Source: Acidobacteriota bacterium
Lineage (GTDB): Bacteria > Acidobacteriota > Terriglobia > Acidiferrales > UBA7541
Reading direction: 5' to 3'
DNA: 49,824 bases
Assembly: GCA_003223325.1 (NCBI GenBank)
Contig: QHYS01000039.1
Location: forward strand, 1 to 49,824
Part shown: piece after piece, positions 16,885 through 26,058 of the stretch
Layout of the letters: every line of letters starts with the position of its first letter
Numbering within the stretch: the stretch's first letter is position 1
Notes under the pieces: model-generated
Database searches by the model: none
Told to the model about the DNA's origin: nothing
The model's input: the letters and a program-made list of their open reading frames with translations, nothing else
Position numbers and translations under genes: made by a program

Positions 16885-18861
16885 CTAATTGACCGGCTGC
16901 CAGGAATAGGTCGAGCCGGTCTGAACACCGACGCGCAGCTCGCCGGTTTTCGCGCCGGTTTCCCGATTAACGATTTCCACATTCCAAATGGGCTCGCCGT
17001 AGCCGTTGCTCTCGGCTTTTCCAATGTTGCCGGGACGAACCTCGTCACCCAAATACACGCGCACGTAATGGTAGGCAATCTCGCGGGCCTCGGACTGGCT
17101 GACGTCGAGCGAATGCGCCTGGCCCTTGAGAATAGCCCGGACCTGAGCCGCGATGGCAGCGGGCTCGAGCGGCTCGCCATCGTATTTCAGGATCTTGTCG
17201 CTGACGGCGTGGCTCGTCTCAGCGCGCAAAAGACGTGCGAATTGGCCAGAGGCGTTCATTTCCACGCCGATGGTGCGCTTGCAACTTTTGAGAATGTCGA
17301 TCGCTTCTTTCTGATGGAACGGAAGCAGATACTTGAAGTGAAGCTGATTGGCACGTACTCCCGAGGCATTCAGTTGCTCGACAGCTTCGCGAATCACCCC
17401 AGCGGTAGAACCCCAGCCGATTAACGTCACTTCGGCGTCGGCAGGTCCCTCAAGGCGTGGGGCCGGCAATTCTTTGAGCGCCAGGGCCAGCTTCTTCATG
17501 CGCTTTTCGGCGATTTTGCGGCGAACCGCGGGATTGCAGAAGACGTCGCTGATCAACACGCCCTCTTCGTCGTGCTCGTCGGTCGCGGCAACGTACATTG
17601 CGTTCGCTGTGCCCGGCAGAGCGCGAGGAGAGATACCAGAGGGCGTGAATTCATAGCGCTTGTAACGGCCGTTCTTGGCGTTCACTTCCCGGAGCAAGGC
17701 GCCCCGATCAATGGGCACGTCGGCCCTAAAGCACTCCGGCTCAACCGTTTCGGGATGTTCGGAGAGCAAAAGGTCCGAAATGATAATGACCGGGCACTGG
17801 TATTTCTCCGCGAGATTAAAGGCTTCGACGGCGGTATCGAAGCAGTCTGCGGTGTCCCGGGGGGCGATGATGATCCGTGGGAAATCACCTTGAGAGGCAC
17901 CATAAACCTGGTTTAGATCGGCCTGCTCTTGTTTGGTGGGAATGCCGGTGGAAGGGCCGCCGCGCTGGACTTCAATGAAAACAACCGGCGCTTCGATCAT
18001 GCCGGCCATGCCGATGGCCTCGGTCATCAGGGCAAAACCGCCGCCGGAGGTGGCGCACATGGCGCGGGCACCGGCAAAGCCTGCTCCGATCGCCACGTTG
18101 GCAACCGCGAGCTCGTCTTCCATTTGCTTGACGACGACGCCGCAGCGCTCGGAATGTTCCGCCATCCAAGTGAGGATGCCCGATGCGGGCGTCATGGGAT
18201 ATGCGGAGTAAAATCTGCAGCCGGCGGCGACGGCGCCCATGCAGAACGCTTCGTTTCCAGTGACGTAGGGACGGCGCTTGCCGGAAAAATTCCATTTATA
18301 GCCGAGCGGGACGAAGTGCTCTTTGGCGTATTCGTAACCCGCTTTCAAAATGCCCACGTTTTGGTCGATGACGGCTTTGCCCTTATGGCTGAAAGTATCC
18401 GCAAGCACGCCCGAAGAAACCGCAAAATCGAGGCCGAAAAGGAAGATGAGGGCGCCGACGGCGACAGTATTTTGCATAACCGGGGCGACCGGCGCGAAAG
18501 GCTTCGTCAATTGACCCACGGGAAGAGGAACGGTGAGGACATTGTCGCGAATCGCGATATTGACCTTGAGCTTGTCGGCATTGAACAAGATCGCGCCGCC
18601 CGATTCGACTTCCGGGGCGTGGCGCTCGATGGAATCCTGATTGAGGGCGATGAGGGCTTGCAGATGGTCGCCCTGCGAATACGCTCGTTCCTCGCGCAGG
18701 CGCAGGCGCAGCCAGATGTGGCCGCCGCGGATCACTGACTGATAACTATTAAAACCATATGCGTATAGCCCTGAACGGGCGGCAGTCTTCGCCAGGGTCT
18801 CGCTGGACTTATCGATACCATCTCCCGCCGCTCCGCCGATCCCAATAGTTAGGTCGTTCAT
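16885..18861 (-). CDS. korA: 2-oxoacid:ferredoxin oxidoreductase alpha subunit (gamma-alpha fusion)
   Basis: The 658-residue product is the partner of KorB. Its N-terminal 190 residues are the gamma domain (GIGGAAGDGIDKSSETLAK, then GYNSYQSVIRGG-like sequence). The alpha domains follow: a TPP-binding part with GNEAFCMGAVAAGCRFYSAYPMTPAS-type sequence, VEVQRGGPSTGIPTKQEQAD-like region, and a transketolase-C-like region near 440-560. This fused layout is typical of KorA. No ferredoxin-type Cys cluster is present. I use the ATG at 18861; a TTG two codons upstream is less likely. GGGGG (18870-18875) serves as a weak ribosome site. A good promoter lies about 145 bases upstream, so the mRNA has a long leader. 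Confidence 0.92.
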   Translation of the reverse strand: MNDLTIGIGGAAGDGIDKSSETLAKTAARSGLYAYGFNSYQSVIRGGHIWLRLRLREERAYSQGDHLQALIALNQDSIERHAPEVESGGAILFNADKLKVNIAIRDNVLTVPLPVGQLTKPFAPVAPVMQNTVAVGALIFLFGLDFAVSSGVLADTFSHKGKAVIDQNVGILKAGYEYAKEHFVPLGYKWNFSGKRRPYVTGNEAFCMGAVAAGCRFYSAYPMTPASGILTWMAEHSERCGVVVKQMEDELAVANVAIGAGFAGARAMCATSGGGFALMTEAIGMAGMIEAPVVFIEVQRGGPSTGIPTKQEQADLNQVYGASQGDFPRIIIAPRDTADCFDTAVEAFNLAEKYQCPVIIISDLLLSEHPETVEPECFRADVPIDRGALLREVNAKNGRYKRYEFTPSGISPRALPGTANAMYVAATDEHDEEGVLISDVFCNPAVRRKIAEKRMKKLALALKELPAPRLEGPADAEVTLIGWGSTAGVIREAVEQLNASGVRANQLHFKYLLPFHQKEAIDILKSCKRTIGVEMNASGQFARLLRAETSHAVSDKILKYDGEPLEPAAIAAQVRAILKGQAHSLDVSQSEAREIAYHYVRVYLGDEVRPGNIGKAESNGYGEPIWNVEIVNRETGAKTGELRVGVQTGSTYSWQPVN

Positions 18862-19012
18862 GTGCAAATCCCCCGAAGTTCAGGGTTCTCCCCGCGATCT
18901 AGATTCACATTTGATCCGCGCAGAAAGGGAATTAACCGCGCAACGAATGGCGATTCTCAAACCAGCCATCACATACACTGCTGGACTGCAGCGAATCTTT
19001 TGTAACATATCG

Positions 19013-19041
19013 ATTAGACAACCCTTTGCGGCGAGTGTCAA
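19013..19041 (-). promoter_or_regulatory. Sigma70-type promoter of korA-korB
   Basis: On the minus strand a perfect TTGACA (19036-19041) is followed after 17 bases by TCTAAT (19013-19018), five of six matches to TATAAT. Start of transcription would be near 19005, leaving a leader of about 145 bases before korA. I see no known riboswitch in that leader. Confidence 0.7.
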
Positions 19042-19135
19042 GGAATTCCCGTATCTTCGGCTTTACAGTTCGTGGAGGCGGGGGGCGCTCACAAAAGGTT
19101 ACGGACATCGAGGGCGGGACCCGTAACATGGCCCG

Positions 19136-21145
19136 CTACGCGGTCAAACGGGAGAGCTCCACGGGAGATTCACACAGTTCTACGCGCTTTCGTCCCGAAG
19201 CATACAGCCACCAATTGCGGCCGGATTCGATCAGGATTACTGCCACCAGGGCGGCAAAAATGAATGTGACCGAGGCGTCGAGCCGATCATTGCCCGTGGC
19301 GATTTGCTCGGCTAAATGCCGGGCGTGAGCCAGGAAGCCCAGCTCCGGGATGGGACTCCAAATTTTCTGGAAACTCGCGGTCATAGTGGCGCAAACGTCC
19401 CACACCAGCGGGGCGAAAGTAATCAAGGCGTAGCGGCTCTTCTCCATCTTGATGAGAACAGTGGTGCAGACGCACAAAGCGATGGCGGCGAGATGCTGAT
19501 TGGAAATTCCGAACAAGGGCCATAGGCTATTGATTCCGCCCAAGGGATCCAGCACACCCTGAAACAGAAAGTATCCCCAGAACGCGACGATCAGCGCGCT
19601 GGTAACGATAACCCCGGGATACCAACTTGTCTTGGCCAACGGCTTCCAGAAATGACCTAGCAAGTCCTGCAGCATAAAGCGCCCCACGCGCGTGCCGGCG
19701 TCCAAAATAGTGAGGATGAAAAGGGCCTCGAACATGATGGCAAAGTGGTACCAAATGCCCATCACCGCGGAACCGCCTAGCGATCCGGCAAAGATTTGGG
19801 CCATGCCGACGGCGAGCGACGGCGCGCCGCCGGTGCGGTTGAAAAGGGTTCCTTCTCCGACCCTGGCGGCGAGACTAGCCATTTCTTGAGTTGTGACCGG
19901 GAAATTCCAACTCGATATCGTCGCGACGGCCTGTTGCGGCAGGGTGCCGACAATGCCGGCGGGACTGTTCACAGCAAAGTAGATGCCGGGCTTCAAAACG
20001 CAAGCGGCGACCATGGCCATTACGGCCACGAAGCTCTCCATGAGCATGCTGCCGTAGCCGACCAAGCGTGCCTGGCTTTCCTTGCTCAGCATTTTCGGAG
20101 TTGTGCCCGAGGAGATGAGCGAATGAAAACCCGATAGAGCGCCGCAGGCAATTGTGATGAAACAGAAAGGGAATATTTTGCCGGCAAAGATGGGTCCGGT
20201 ACCATCCACGAATCGGGTGAACGCGGGCATCAGCATAGGTGGCCTGACCGCGAGGATTCCCACGGCAAGTGCGAGGATCGTGCTGAGCTTCACGAATGTA
20301 CTTAGGGCGCCGCGCGGCGCGAGCAGCAACCAGATAGGCGTGACGGAGGCGACGAAGCCATAGATCACGAGCATCCAGGCGAGGCCGATAGCACTGTAAG
20401 TGAAATGTGGAGCGAGGCTCGCCGATTCACCGATATAGCGTCCGCCCAGCACCGCGCCCATAACCAAGATAAATCCGAAGATCGACGCTTCCGTGGCTCG
20501 GCCGGGCCGCAGAAACCGCATGTAGAGTCCCATCAAGAAGGCTATGGGAATGGTCATGGCGATGGTGAAAAAGCCCCACGGACTGCCCTTGAGGGCATTC
20601 ACCACCACCAAGCCGACAACGGCAATGATAATGGTGATGATGGAAAGCACGCCGACTAGGGCGGTGAAGCCGGCAATGCCACTGATCTCTTCCTTGGCCA
20701 TCTGGCCGATGGATTTGCCGTTGCGCCGAACCGAGCAGAACAGGACGACGAAGTCTTGCACCGCGCCAGCCAAGACCGCCCCAATGACAATCCACAATGT
20801 TCCCGGGAGGTAACCGAACTGCGCGGCTAGTATCGGACCAACCAAGGGGCCGGGGCCGGCAATGGCCGAGAAATGATGGCCGAAGACAACCCATTTGTTC
20901 GTGGGAACGAAGTCGCGGCCGTCTTCGAGGCGCTCGGCCGGCGTCGCGCGCGAGTCGTCCAATTTCAAGATGCGATAAGCAAGAAAACGGCTATAGAACC
21001 GATAACCGACCGCATAAATGCAGGCGGCAGCCACTACCAGCCACACAGCATTGATCGATTCGCCCTGGGCTGTGGTGATAACGCCAAGGGCAATCGCGCC
21101 GAGGCCGGCGATCCCGAGCCAGAGGAGTTTCTTGATTGCACTCAT
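19136..21145 (-). CDS. cstA: Carbon starvation protein CstA-like peptide/pyruvate transporter
   Basis: The 669-residue protein is an integral membrane transporter with about 16-18 predicted spans. CstA/BtsT proteins import peptides or pyruvate when carbon is scarce. Family features: the N-terminal [43 protein letters not shown], a [20 protein letters not shown] loop, [13 protein letters not shown], and [10 protein letters not shown] near the C-terminus. Length agrees with E. coli CstA (about 700). The ATG at 21145 has no clear ribosome site. It lies between korA and the NHL pair on the same strand; 120 bases separate it from the NHL gene upstream. No sensor kinase or regulator is beside it. 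Confidence 0.93.
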   Translation of the reverse strand: MSAIKKLLWLGIAGLGAIALGVITTAQGESINAVWLVVAAACIYAVGYRFYSRFLAYRILKLDDSRATPAERLEDGRDFVPTNKWVVFGHHFSAIAGPGPLVGPILAAQFGYLPGTLWIVIGAVLAGAVQDFVVLFCSVRRNGKSIGQMAKEEISGIAGFTALVGVLSIITIIIAVVGLVVVNALKGSPWGFFTIAMTIPIAFLMGLYMRFLRPGRATEASIFGFILVMGAVLGGRYIGESASLAPHFTYSAIGLAWMLVIYGFVASVTPIWLLLAPRGALSTFVKLSTILALAVGILAVRPPMLMPAFTRFVDGTGPIFAGKIFPFCFITIACGALSGFHSLISSGTTPKMLSKESQARLVGYGSMLMESFVAVMAMVAACVLKPGIYFAVNSPAGIVGTLPQQAVATISSWNFPVTTQEMASLAARVGEGTLFNRTGGAPSLAVGMAQIFAGSLGGSAVMGIWYHFAIMFEALFILTILDAGTRVGRFMLQDLLGHFWKPLAKTSWYPGVIVTSALIVAFWGYFLFQGVLDPLGGINSLWPLFGISNQHLAAIALCVCTTVLIKMEKSRYALITFAPLVWDVCATMTASFQKIWSPIPELGFLAHARHLAEQIATGNDRLDASVTFIFAALVAVILIESGRNWWLYASGRKRVELCESPVELSRLTA

Positions 21146-21265
21146 CTAAATATGCTGCAGGCTATTTTAGCGCGCCGAGGGCCTGCCAGTGCGGCAAGAC
21201 CTCTCGGCGCCGTTCCTTGCAAGGCACGCAACTTAAGAGCTCACTGCAAATCGCCGACTTGGCCG

Positions 21266-22378
21266 TTACCGCGCCGCGGAAGTGCGGCTGGTTTCCACCT
21301 TGTCCGGGTGCAGGGTGAGCTTTTGAACGCGCCAATTGGTGATCTCGCCGACATAAATTTCATTTTCCTTGCGGCAATCGATTTCATGCACGGAGCCGAA
21401 TTCTTTTAGTTGCTTGCCGGCAGTGCCGAACTTGCCAACGATGCGTCCGTCCAGCTCCATTTTGTAAATCTCGCCGTTATCAAAGTCGGCGGTCCCGTTG
21501 GAATTGGAGCTGTAAAGATACTGGTGCGGCCCCGGCGTGATGCAGACGGCCCACGGCGCGCCAACATTTGTATACTGAGCTTTCGGGTTGCCATCGTTAT
21601 CGAACACTTGAAGGCGCTTATTGCCCCGATCACCCACATAGACGTTACCCTGTGCATCAACCGCGATCGAATGGGGCGTATTGAATTGTCCTGGCTCGGT
21701 TCCTCTCGTTCCCCAGGACTTTATGAACTTGCCGTTCTTATCGAATTTCGCTACCCGCGAGTTCCCGTATCCATCCGACACAAAAATATTGCCGGCTGAA
21801 TCCCAGGCCACATCGGTCGGGCGGTTGAAATTGTCCCCTGGGACGCCGGCACCGTTGTTTGCGGGTCGGGCTCCACCCTCGCCGGCAGGACTGCCGGCCG
21901 CCGCTCCAGGCGCAGGCGCTGCCGGGATGGTAATTGCCTCCGGCTTTCTGCCCATGGTCATGACGACGTGACCATCGGGATCGAACTTGATGACCATGTT
22001 CGAGCCCTCATCCACAACCCAGATGTTATCTTGCGGATCCACACGGACCGTATGGGCAAAAACGAGCCCATACAAACCTTGGCCGATCTCACGGACATAC
22101 TTCCCCGTTTGATCGAACTCAAAGAGACGCGCCGCGGAACGTACGAAGACCCGATTGGTTCCCAGGGTCGCATTGACGGAGCCAGTCCGGGTATAAACGT
22201 AAATATGCCCCTTGGAGTTGGTGGCCACGCCCACCGCCTCGCCTAAGTAAAGATGGTCCGGTAACTTCAGGAGGTTGGGAGCAGAGTCGTAAGGAATTTC
22301 GGGAGCCGACTGCGCGAACAGAGGGCTAGCGAAGAGCAGTGCCCCGACCACCAAAACTAGCAGTAAACGACGCTTCAT
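21266..22378 (-). CDS. Secreted NHL-repeat beta-propeller protein 1
   Basis: The 370-residue product starts with a signal peptide (RRLLLVLVVGALLFASPLFAQ). It contains five to six NHL-type repeats, e.g. GDNFNRPTDVAWDSAGNIF, GQFNTPHSIAVDAQGNVY and DRGNKRLQVFD, and a Gly/Ala/Pro-rich insert near residue 170. Such propellers bind ligands or form peptidylglycine-lyase-like folds; no catalytic residues are assigned here. I chose the ATG at 22378 because GGAGG precedes it by about 6 bases and the signal peptide follows; the frame to 22483 runs toward the neighbouring gene. It is closely related to the next gene upstream, 50 bases away, so the pair arose by duplication. Confidence 0.85.
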   Translation of the reverse strand: MKRRLLLVLVVGALLFASPLFAQSAPEIPYDSAPNLLKLPDHLYLGEAVGVATNSKGHIYVYTRTGSVNATLGTNRVFVRSAARLFEFDQTGKYVREIGQGLYGLVFAHTVRVDPQDNIWVVDEGSNMVIKFDPDGHVVMTMGRKPEAITIPAAPAPGAAAGSPAGEGGARPANNGAGVPGDNFNRPTDVAWDSAGNIFVSDGYGNSRVAKFDKNGKFIKSWGTRGTEPGQFNTPHSIAVDAQGNVYVGDRGNKRLQVFDNDGNPKAQYTNVGAPWAVCITPGPHQYLYSSNSNGTADFDNGEIYKMELDGRIVGKFGTAGKQLKEFGSVHEIDCRKENEIYVGEITNWRVQKLTLHPDKVETSRTSAAR

Positions 22379-22428
22379 GGAAGCCTCCAAAACCAACGAT
22401 CTCAGGGTGTTTGTCATGTCCGCAGACC

Positions 22429-23478
22429 TCACCGCGAGGAAGTCTGAACCTGCGGATGCAGGGTGATTTTCTGAATGCGCCAACTGGTGATCTCGCCGAC
22501 CACGAGCTCGTTTTCGTTCCGGCAGTCCATGGCATGGATGGTGCTAAATTCCTTCAATTGTTTGCCCGCTTTGCCGAACTTGCCCAAGACGGTCCCGTCC
22601 AGTTCCATCTTGTAGACTTCACCCGTGACGTTAAATGCGTTTGAATTATTGTTGTCGGGGTAGGAGTTGGAACTGTAAAGATACTGGTGTGGCCCGGGAG
22701 TGATGCAGACGGACCACGGCGCGCCGACGTTGTCGTAGCTCGTTTTGTAGTTCAGGTCGTTATCGAAGACCTGAATACGCCGGTTACCGCGGTCCGCGAC
22801 ATAGACATTACCCTGCGCATCCGTGGCAATACTGTGCGGGGTGTTGAACTGGCCCGGCGCGGTTCCAAAGGAGCCGACATCCTTGATGAATTTGCCGTTC
22901 TTGTCGTACTTGACTACGCGCGAATTTGTATATCCGTCGGAGATGAAAATGTTTCCCGAGGCATCCCAGGCAATATCCGTTGGGCGACCAAACGTGTACG
23001 GTTTGGCCCGGGCAGCCCGATCCACCGGCGTCGTGGGCACGAAGCCGTGCGATTCCGGCCTGCGGCCGAGGAGCATGATCACTCGCCCCTGCGGATTGAA
23101 CTTGATTACCATGTCTGTCCCTTCGTCCACTGCCCAAATGTTGTCCTGCGAATCGACACGCACCGCGTGTGCCATCTGAAAGCCATATAGACCCTGACCA
23201 ATCTCACGGACAAACGTTCCGTTCTGATCAAATTCGAACAGCCGCGAGGCCTCGCCGCTGCGTGTATAGGCAAAGACGTGTCCTTTGGAATTCGTAGCCA
23301 CGGCGACGGCTTCGCCGAGATATAGGCCGGCGGGCAACTTCAGAAAATTCGGCGCCGAGTCATACGGGATATCAGGCGCCGTAGCGAAGGCCTTGGCCGG
23401 CGACGGGGCGCCCTGCTGCGCCAGGCTGCTGGCTGCGAAAAGCACAAGTAGCACGCTCAATCCGAATCCACGCTTCAT
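22429..23478 (-). CDS. Secreted NHL-repeat beta-propeller protein 2
   Basis: This 349-residue protein has a signal peptide (FGLSVLLVLFAASSLAQQ) and the same order of blocks as its neighbour: PDIPYDSAPNFLKLPAGLYLG-like N-terminus, VDSQDNIWAVDEGTDMV, RPTDIAWDASGNIFISDGY, GQFNTPHSIATDAQGNVY, APWSVCITPGPHQYLYSSNS, and an ending ITSWRIQKITLHP. Identity with the paralogue is high throughout, but it lacks the Gly/Ala-rich insert and has an Asn-rich insert (PDNNNSNAF). AAAAAGGAGG gives a strong ribosome site. It is probably the first gene of the pair, with cstA downstream on the same strand. Confidence 0.86.
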   Translation of the reverse strand: MKRGFGLSVLLVLFAASSLAQQGAPSPAKAFATAPDIPYDSAPNFLKLPAGLYLGEAVAVATNSKGHVFAYTRSGEASRLFEFDQNGTFVREIGQGLYGFQMAHAVRVDSQDNIWAVDEGTDMVIKFNPQGRVIMLLGRRPESHGFVPTTPVDRAARAKPYTFGRPTDIAWDASGNIFISDGYTNSRVVKYDKNGKFIKDVGSFGTAPGQFNTPHSIATDAQGNVYVADRGNRRIQVFDNDLNYKTSYDNVGAPWSVCITPGPHQYLYSSNSYPDNNNSNAFNVTGEVYKMELDGTVLGKFGKAGKQLKEFSTIHAMDCRNENELVVGEITSWRIQKITLHPQVQTSSR

Positions 23479-23914
23479 TACGAGCCTCCTTTTTAATCCC
23501 CTTAATCCGCGCTCCCGGAAGAGAAGAACCGTACACGTCTAGTATTTCAGCGACTTGGGCTCTGGCACCCAAACCACGGTAATTACGATGCCCGAACGTT
23601 GGAGAAATCATACGCTTATTGGCCCGTCTTTCAACTGCTGACTGGACCGCGTAGCTGCTTGCACGATTTCGCTTTCAGGAGAGCCATTCGAGTGGCCGGC
23701 ACACGCATAACATAGGACGATCCACACGTTGCAGCGAAAGGAGAAATCATAAGTAATCCTCCACGCGTTCGCTAGGGTAATGGCCTGATGCGGCTACGCC
23801 CTGCCGTTCGTAATTTAATTTAATTTAGGCAGAGAAAAGTGTCGGTACCGAACGTCGCGTCTTAGAAGGACCCCTCACCCGGCCTCTTGCTAGGCTCGGG
23901 ATATAATTAACCTC
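23479..23914. other. Intergenic region between divergent genes
   Basis: About 435 bases separating the NHL gene (leftward) and the DUF983 gene (rightward). It contains a short AATTT repeat (AATTTAATTTAATTTAG near 23813-23829) and the promoter of the DUF983 gene at its right end. No ORF with family resemblance or RNA gene was seen. Confidence 0.6.
23902..23907 (+). promoter_or_regulatory. TATAAT box placed for a leaderless transcript
   Basis: A perfect TATAAT ends 7 bases before the GTG of the DUF983 gene, so transcription should begin at or next to the start codon. No ribosome site is present and no -35 box is obvious. The same GATATAAT arrangement is repeated before the gene at 29758. Confidence 0.6.
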
Positions 23915-24301
23915 GTGAGAGCAAGGCCAAGTTTCCCCCAGCTTCTGCTGAACGCGCTGCACGGCCGCTGTCCCAATTGCCGTCAGGGTCGGGTCTTTCG
24001 GGGCTGGCCGAATCGCGTCTTGCCGCGATGTCCTGACTGCGGCCTCTCCTACTTCCGCGAATCGGGCTATTACCTGGGAGGCATGATCATCACGTATATC
24101 CTGACGGCCTTCATCTTACTGGCTGCATATCTTGTTTCGTTATTGATCCCGGGTGCGGGCGCTTTTTCGGAAAACTTCAAATTCGTATTTTGGACTTGTC
24201 TGGCCATCTTACTCACACTCGTACTGGTGCGTCCCGCCTACAGCCTATGGTTGTCACTCGATTTCTGGCTCGATCCATGGCAGCCGGATGAACCAACATG
24301 A
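23915..24301 (+). CDS. DUF983 family membrane protein
   Basis: This 128-residue protein begins with a zinc-ribbon-like segment: CPNC (about residues 19-22) and CPDC (about 38-41) in GRCPNCRQGRVFRG and LPRCPDCGL. Two strongly hydrophobic spans follow (MIITYILTAFILLAAYLVSLLI and FVFWTCLAILLTLVLV). That combination and length are typical of DUF983, small membrane proteins of unknown role, sometimes linked to cytochrome oxidase genes. The GTG start is set by the TATAAT box directly upstream. It is convergent with the peptide deformylase gene, with only 15 bases between the stops. Confidence 0.85.
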   Translation: MRARPSFPQLLLNALHGRCPNCRQGRVFRGWPNRVLPRCPDCGLSYFRESGYYLGGMIITYILTAFILLAAYLVSLLIPGAGAFSENFKFVFWTCLAILLTLVLVRPAYSLWLSLDFWLDPWQPDEPT

Positions 24302-24316
24302 TCCGGGCGCGATTTG

Positions 24317-24907
24317 CTAGCAGCCCAGCTCGAAGCGAACCTCCCCGATAGGCTTGCCCTTCCAGAACTTTTCCCAATTCTGCTTAGAGCTGAAAGAGCG
24401 GCTGCACATGCGGTCAATATACAGATTGCCGCTCAGATGATCGATTTCATGCTGAAGAATTCGTGCGTACCAGCCGGAAGCGTCGATGGTCTTTGAGTGG
24501 CCGCGATGGTCAAGACAGTCGACCTGTACGCTGCGGGAACGAGGGACCAGAGCAAAAAATCCAGGCAAGCTGAGACAGCCCTCGAAAAATTCCACGACGT
24601 GATTATCCTTTGCAGTCCGGATTACGGGATTGATGACGACATGGAAAGGAACGGGCCGCCGTTCGCGGAGCGCCAATTGCTCAGCGGAGACTTCCTTATG
24701 GTATTCCTTGCGGTCTTCGATTACCGCCATCTGGAGAGACAAGCCAATCTGCGGGGCGGCCAGCCGCACTCCGGGCGCTCCGCGCATGGTCTCGCGCATG
24801 TGCTCGATCAGTTTCTGTATTTCTTTGCTCCTGACTTCCTGTGGGGAAACAGAACGCGATTGCTGCCGGAGAACCGGGTCTCCGGCATGAACGATTGGTA
24901 GCAGCAT
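24317..24907 (-). CDS. def: Peptide deformylase
   Basis: This 196-residue metalloenzyme removes the formyl group from the initiator methionine of new proteins. The three motifs are present: GVRLAAPQ (46-53, where the usual GxGLAAxQ has Arg for the second Gly), EGCLS (109-113) with the metal Cys, and QHEIDH (152-157) with both metal histidines. Between motifs 1 and 2 there is a longer loop (KEYHKEVSAEQLALRERR). The Gly-to-Arg change and the loop suggest a divergent or accessory deformylase rather than the main one. No fmt gene is adjacent, unlike the common def-fmt pair. AGGAGG lies just upstream of the start. Confidence 0.92.
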   Translation of the reverse strand: MLLPIVHAGDPVLRQQSRSVSPQEVRSKEIQKLIEHMRETMRGAPGVRLAAPQIGLSLQMAVIEDRKEYHKEVSAEQLALRERRPVPFHVVINPVIRTAKDNHVVEFFEGCLSLPGFFALVPRSRSVQVDCLDHRGHSKTIDASGWYARILQHEIDHLSGNLYIDRMCSRSFSSKQNWEKFWKGKPIGEVRFELGC

Positions 24908-24982
24908 GATCCTCCTTCGGCGCTAGGGTATCGCGTCGAAGAAGGATGTGCCAGAAGCGCCGGCGAGGATGGCGAGGATGGC

Positions 24983-25802
24983 TTAGCGGGCCGTAGCAGC
25001 CACGCCCTCTTTCTCGATGGGCGCGCCCACCAAATTTCCCCATTCGGTCCAAGAGCCGTCATAATTTTTCACGCGATCGTAGCCCAGTAGATACTTCAGC
25101 ACGAACCAGGTATGCGAGCTACGTTCGCCGATGCGGCAGTAGGCGATCACCTCATCTTTGCCGTTTACTCCCTTGGAGCCGTACAGCTGCTGCAATTGGT
25201 CCGCGGTCTTGAAGGTGCCGTCCTCGTTGGCGGCCTGGGCCCAGGGCACATTGGCGGCAGTAGGAATATGGCCGGCGCGCTGTGCAGTCTCGCTCATACC
25301 CGGGGGCGCAATGATCTTTCCGATTCTCGACGATCGCAAATACATCTTCCTTGCGAGCGCGTATCGATTCATCCGGACCGCTGGCGTGATAGGTTGCCGG
25401 AGCGATTTTCGGCGGCTCGGTGGTCACTGGGCGTTTTTCCTCGAGCCATTTTTTGCGGCCGCCGTTGATTAAGCGTGCGTCCTTATGTCCATAATACTTC
25501 AATTGCCAAAGAGCGTAAGCCGCGAACCAATTGTTGTTGTCGCCATAAAGGAGAATCGTGGTGTCATTGGAGACGCCGGACCGGCCCAGCAACTGCTCGA
25601 GCGCCGATTTGGTGATCAAATCGCGACGGATATTATCCTGAAGCTGCGTCTGCCAGTTCCAGCCTACCGCGCCGGGGATATGGCCCTGATCGTAAGCGCT
25701 TGTGTCAACATCGACTTCCACTAAGCGAACTTTCGGGTCGTTGAGGTGCTGGGCAGCCCATTCCGTGGATACCAAGACTTCCGGGTGTTTGTATTCAGCC
25801 AT
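24983..25802 (-). pseudogene. sseA: Thiosulfate/3-mercaptopyruvate sulfurtransferase, internal deletion and frameshift
   Basis: The first 185 codons give the N-terminal rhodanese domain (VSTEWAAQHL, DQGHIPGAVGWNW, LYGDNNNWFAAYA, LINGGRKKWLEE). After ENRK, near 25317, sense continues only in another frame: [20 protein letters not shown], then the active-site loop YCRIGERS and [10 protein letters not shown]. The segment usually linking the two (of the DVRSPxEF type, about 14 residues) is absent, and AAG at the joint is shared by both sides, which looks like a microhomology deletion. An intact enzyme would move sulfur from thiosulfate or mercaptopyruvate through the active-site Cys. As written no full-length protein is made. 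The start has a strong ribosome site (AGGAGG) and a structured leader upstream. Confidence 0.85.
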
Positions 25803-25839
25803 GCGCTTACCTCCTCAAAACGAAAATAGAGCCCATAAA

Positions 25840-25876
25840 AAAAGCCCACCGTCGTTCGATTTGGCGGTGGGCTTTT
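25840..25876 (-). terminator. Strong intrinsic terminator or attenuator before the sulfurtransferase
   Basis: Read leftward, AAAAGCCCACCG and CGGTGGGCTTTT form a perfect 12-bp stem with a 13-base loop, followed by a run of seven T. It lies 180 bases after rpiA and about 38 bases before the sulfurtransferase start. It can end rpiA transcription, or act as an attenuator in the leader of the sulfurtransferase gene. Confidence 0.85.
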
Positions 25877-25940
25877 CCAAAACCGGGCACTGTGGAATTC
25901 GACCTCTAGGTTCCGAGCCTGCCGCCAAATGAAATTGGCC
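25859..25940 (-). promoter_or_regulatory. Structured leader with candidate antiterminator pairing
   Basis: On the minus strand ATTTGGCGG (25922-25930) is exactly complementary to CCGCCAAAT (25859-25867), which covers the top three pairs and part of the loop of the terminator. The same upstream segment can instead close a GCCAA/TTGGC hairpin (25924-25939). Further upstream AGCGAC and GTCGCT form another stem. The mutually exclusive pairings suggest attenuation. I do not recognise a named riboswitch. Only three terminator pairs are directly contested, so the case is not closed. Confidence 0.45.
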
Positions 25941-26058
25941 GACAACAGCGACCGGGGCAGTCGCTATACGCCGAGCTGAAACTGCAGGGTGCCATGGGGG
26001 ACAAATTACACCACCAACGGTTTCTTAGCAATCGTGGAGGTGGAGGCTCGCCGCCCGG

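Noticed and set aside
17929-18738. Plus-strand open frame of 269 codons opposite korA
   Set aside because: Shadow frame rich in Asp/Gly/Arg and opposite a well-conserved enzyme.
18862-19005. Riboswitch in the korA leader
   Set aside because: The leader is long enough, but no terminator or known conserved core was found.
25305-25325. Programmed frameshift in the sulfurtransferase
   Set aside because: No slippery heptamer or downstream hairpin is seen, and a family-conserved segment is missing, so deletion explains it better.
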